From IMG/VR virus record IMGVR_UViG_3300020183_000224, positions 1-37,475 of that record: 37,475 bases of DNA. The stretch is one strand, 5' to 3'. The position numbers and the translations under genes were made by a program. Below the pieces are notes generated by a model. That model saw nothing but the letters and a program-made list of their open reading frames with translations. It did not search any database and had not been told where the DNA came from. Every line of letters starts with the position of its first letter. Positions within the stretch are counted from its first letter, which is position 1. The DNA is from a virus. Of the stretch, positions 36,641 through 37,475 are shown piece by piece.

Positions 36641-37475
36641 ATGGAAAATAATATGAAAATGAATGAATTCATTACACGATTAAAACAACAACCTAGAATT
36701 GGTGTCGTACCTCGACGGCCGCCCTCGCTTGCCGCAACACAAACGATCCAGCAATTACAAAATGAAAATCAGGTACTAACAACTGCAAATAATGGAGTAA
36801 ATGATCAAGTACGGCAATTAGCACAACAGCTGGCAAATCAAATTGTAGCTGAACAAAATCAAACTCAAATATTGGCTCGTAACGGAAGAACGTATACAAA
36901 GTTTGATGCAGTTAATGATATTGTTGCAAATCAAATTGAAACGGTTACTGCAGGAATGTGGAGTGATAACTTAGCAAGTTTAACTACATATTTTACAGCA
37001 TCAACTCAAACTACAACACAACGTCGTTATTATGTAGATGTTTATCAAGATACACCAACGGCTGACGGAGCAGCAGTACAGTTTTCTTTAGCATTTGGTC
37101 ATGCATTGGGTAGCGGATCTGATTCGCAAGGTCAACTTAATGATTCTCCAAGTAAAGCAGTTTATTCGCAATATCGACAACTTTTATTATCACCAACCGA
37201 TACACGTTTTACAACAGCTGGATCTGGTAGTACAGATTATATATACGTTGTTAATTTTAAACGCAACAGAATGAAAGAGCGTTTAGATGCAGGTAATTTT
37301 GAGATTCCATTAGTTGCAATTTCTTCTAGAGCAACAAATGCTACCGGGTCTGTAGTAACTGGCTCAGGAATTATTACGCTTATTGATGATTCTTCGTTAG
37401 CATCACCTAAAATTGGAGATTCTGGTAAAGTTTATAATATTGTTTCTGGATCTGTTAATTCAGGTGTTTATAATT
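36641..37475 (+). CDS. virion structural protein, incomplete at right edge
   Basis: At least 278 codons, open to the window edge. Start candidates are ATG 36641 (directly after the preceding stop) and ATGs at 36653 and 36659, which would give MKMNEFITRLKQQPRIG. No clear ribosome binding site decides between them. A Gln/Asn-rich coiled-coil segment (TIQQLQNENQVLTTANNGV and onward) precedes a beta-rich region. That region has RRYYVDVYQ, VQFSLAFGHALGSGS, AVYSQYRQLLLSP and DYIYVVNFKRNRMKERLDA, a series typical of large structural proteins in T4-like marine phages. Assembly or fibre attachment is likely. The C-terminus is missing because the window ends. Confidence 0.75.
   Translation, partial: MENNMKMNEFITRLKQQPRIGVVPRRPPSLAATQTIQQLQNENQVLTTANNGVNDQVRQLAQQLANQIVAEQNQTQILARNGRTYTKFDAVNDIVANQIETVTAGMWSDNLASLTTYFTASTQTTTQRRYYVDVYQDTPTADGAAVQFSLAFGHALGSGSDSQGQLNDSPSKAVYSQYRQLLLSPTDTRFTTAGSGSTDYIYVVNFKRNRMKERLDAGNFEIPLVAISSRATNATGSVVTGSGIITLIDDSSLASPKIGDSGKVYNIVSGSVNSGVYN

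Noticed and set aside
1-37475. tRNA genes, integrase, insertion sequences or attachment sites
   Set aside because: No cloverleaf, recombinase motif or terminal inverted repeat was recognised by eye; a tRNA scan could still find one.

Overview
This window looks like part of the genome of a large, AT-rich, contractile-tailed (T4-like myovirus) phage. The main evidence is a block of recognisable tail and baseplate genes (gp5-like hub/spike, gp25, gp6), a long repetitive tail-fibre gene, and a gp55-like late sigma factor. The host is probably a member of Bacteroidota. This is inferred from low GC, a small DUF4494-like protein, a histone H1 (Hc1)-like protein of the kind common in Bacteroidota, and strong A/T leaders with few Shine-Dalgarno sites. 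No tRNA, rRNA, CRISPR array, integrase or insertion sequence was seen.

Layout. (1) 1-1802: early-type genes (an AAA+ ATPase and small unknown proteins), each behind a near-copy of the same sigma70-like promoter cassette. (2) 1803-2101: a gene-free segment with a strong G/C-stem terminator, an 80-bp run of G-tracts able to form G-quadruplexes, and a palindrome touching a late-promoter-like motif. (3) 2102-11576: rightward, mostly unknown genes. Five of the first seven encode proteins whose N-termini look like the T4 capsid-targeting sequence (a short basic/hydrophobic leader ending in LxE). This stretch also holds a multidomain lysozyme, a Dps/ferritin-like protein, a histone H1-like protein and a methyltransferase. 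(4) 11569-17207: a leftward island of four large genes, all with N-terminal LxE sites and carrying a transmembrane helix, a toxin-like hydrophobic core or OmpA-like domains. (5) 17314-21477: a secreted CAP/SCP protein, a UV-damage endonuclease, a membrane coiled-coil protein, a GTG-started zinc ribbon missed by simple ORF length filters, and an HD hydrolase. (6) 21455-37475: the late sigma factor followed by the baseplate, tail-fibre and virion structural operon, which runs off the right end.

How it fits together. The gp55-like sigma factor sits directly upstream of the structural genes. A TATTTATW motif lies a short distance before at least 13 start codons on both strands and is a good candidate for its target promoter. 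A separate TTG(G/A)-N15-19-TATAAT/TAAATT class precedes the ATPase, CAP, UV-endonuclease and HD genes and probably uses the host polymerase. The most interesting hypothesis is that regions 3 and 4 encode a large set of head-internal proteins. These would be cut by a prohead protease (not in this window) and ejected with the DNA to condition the host cell or its envelope.
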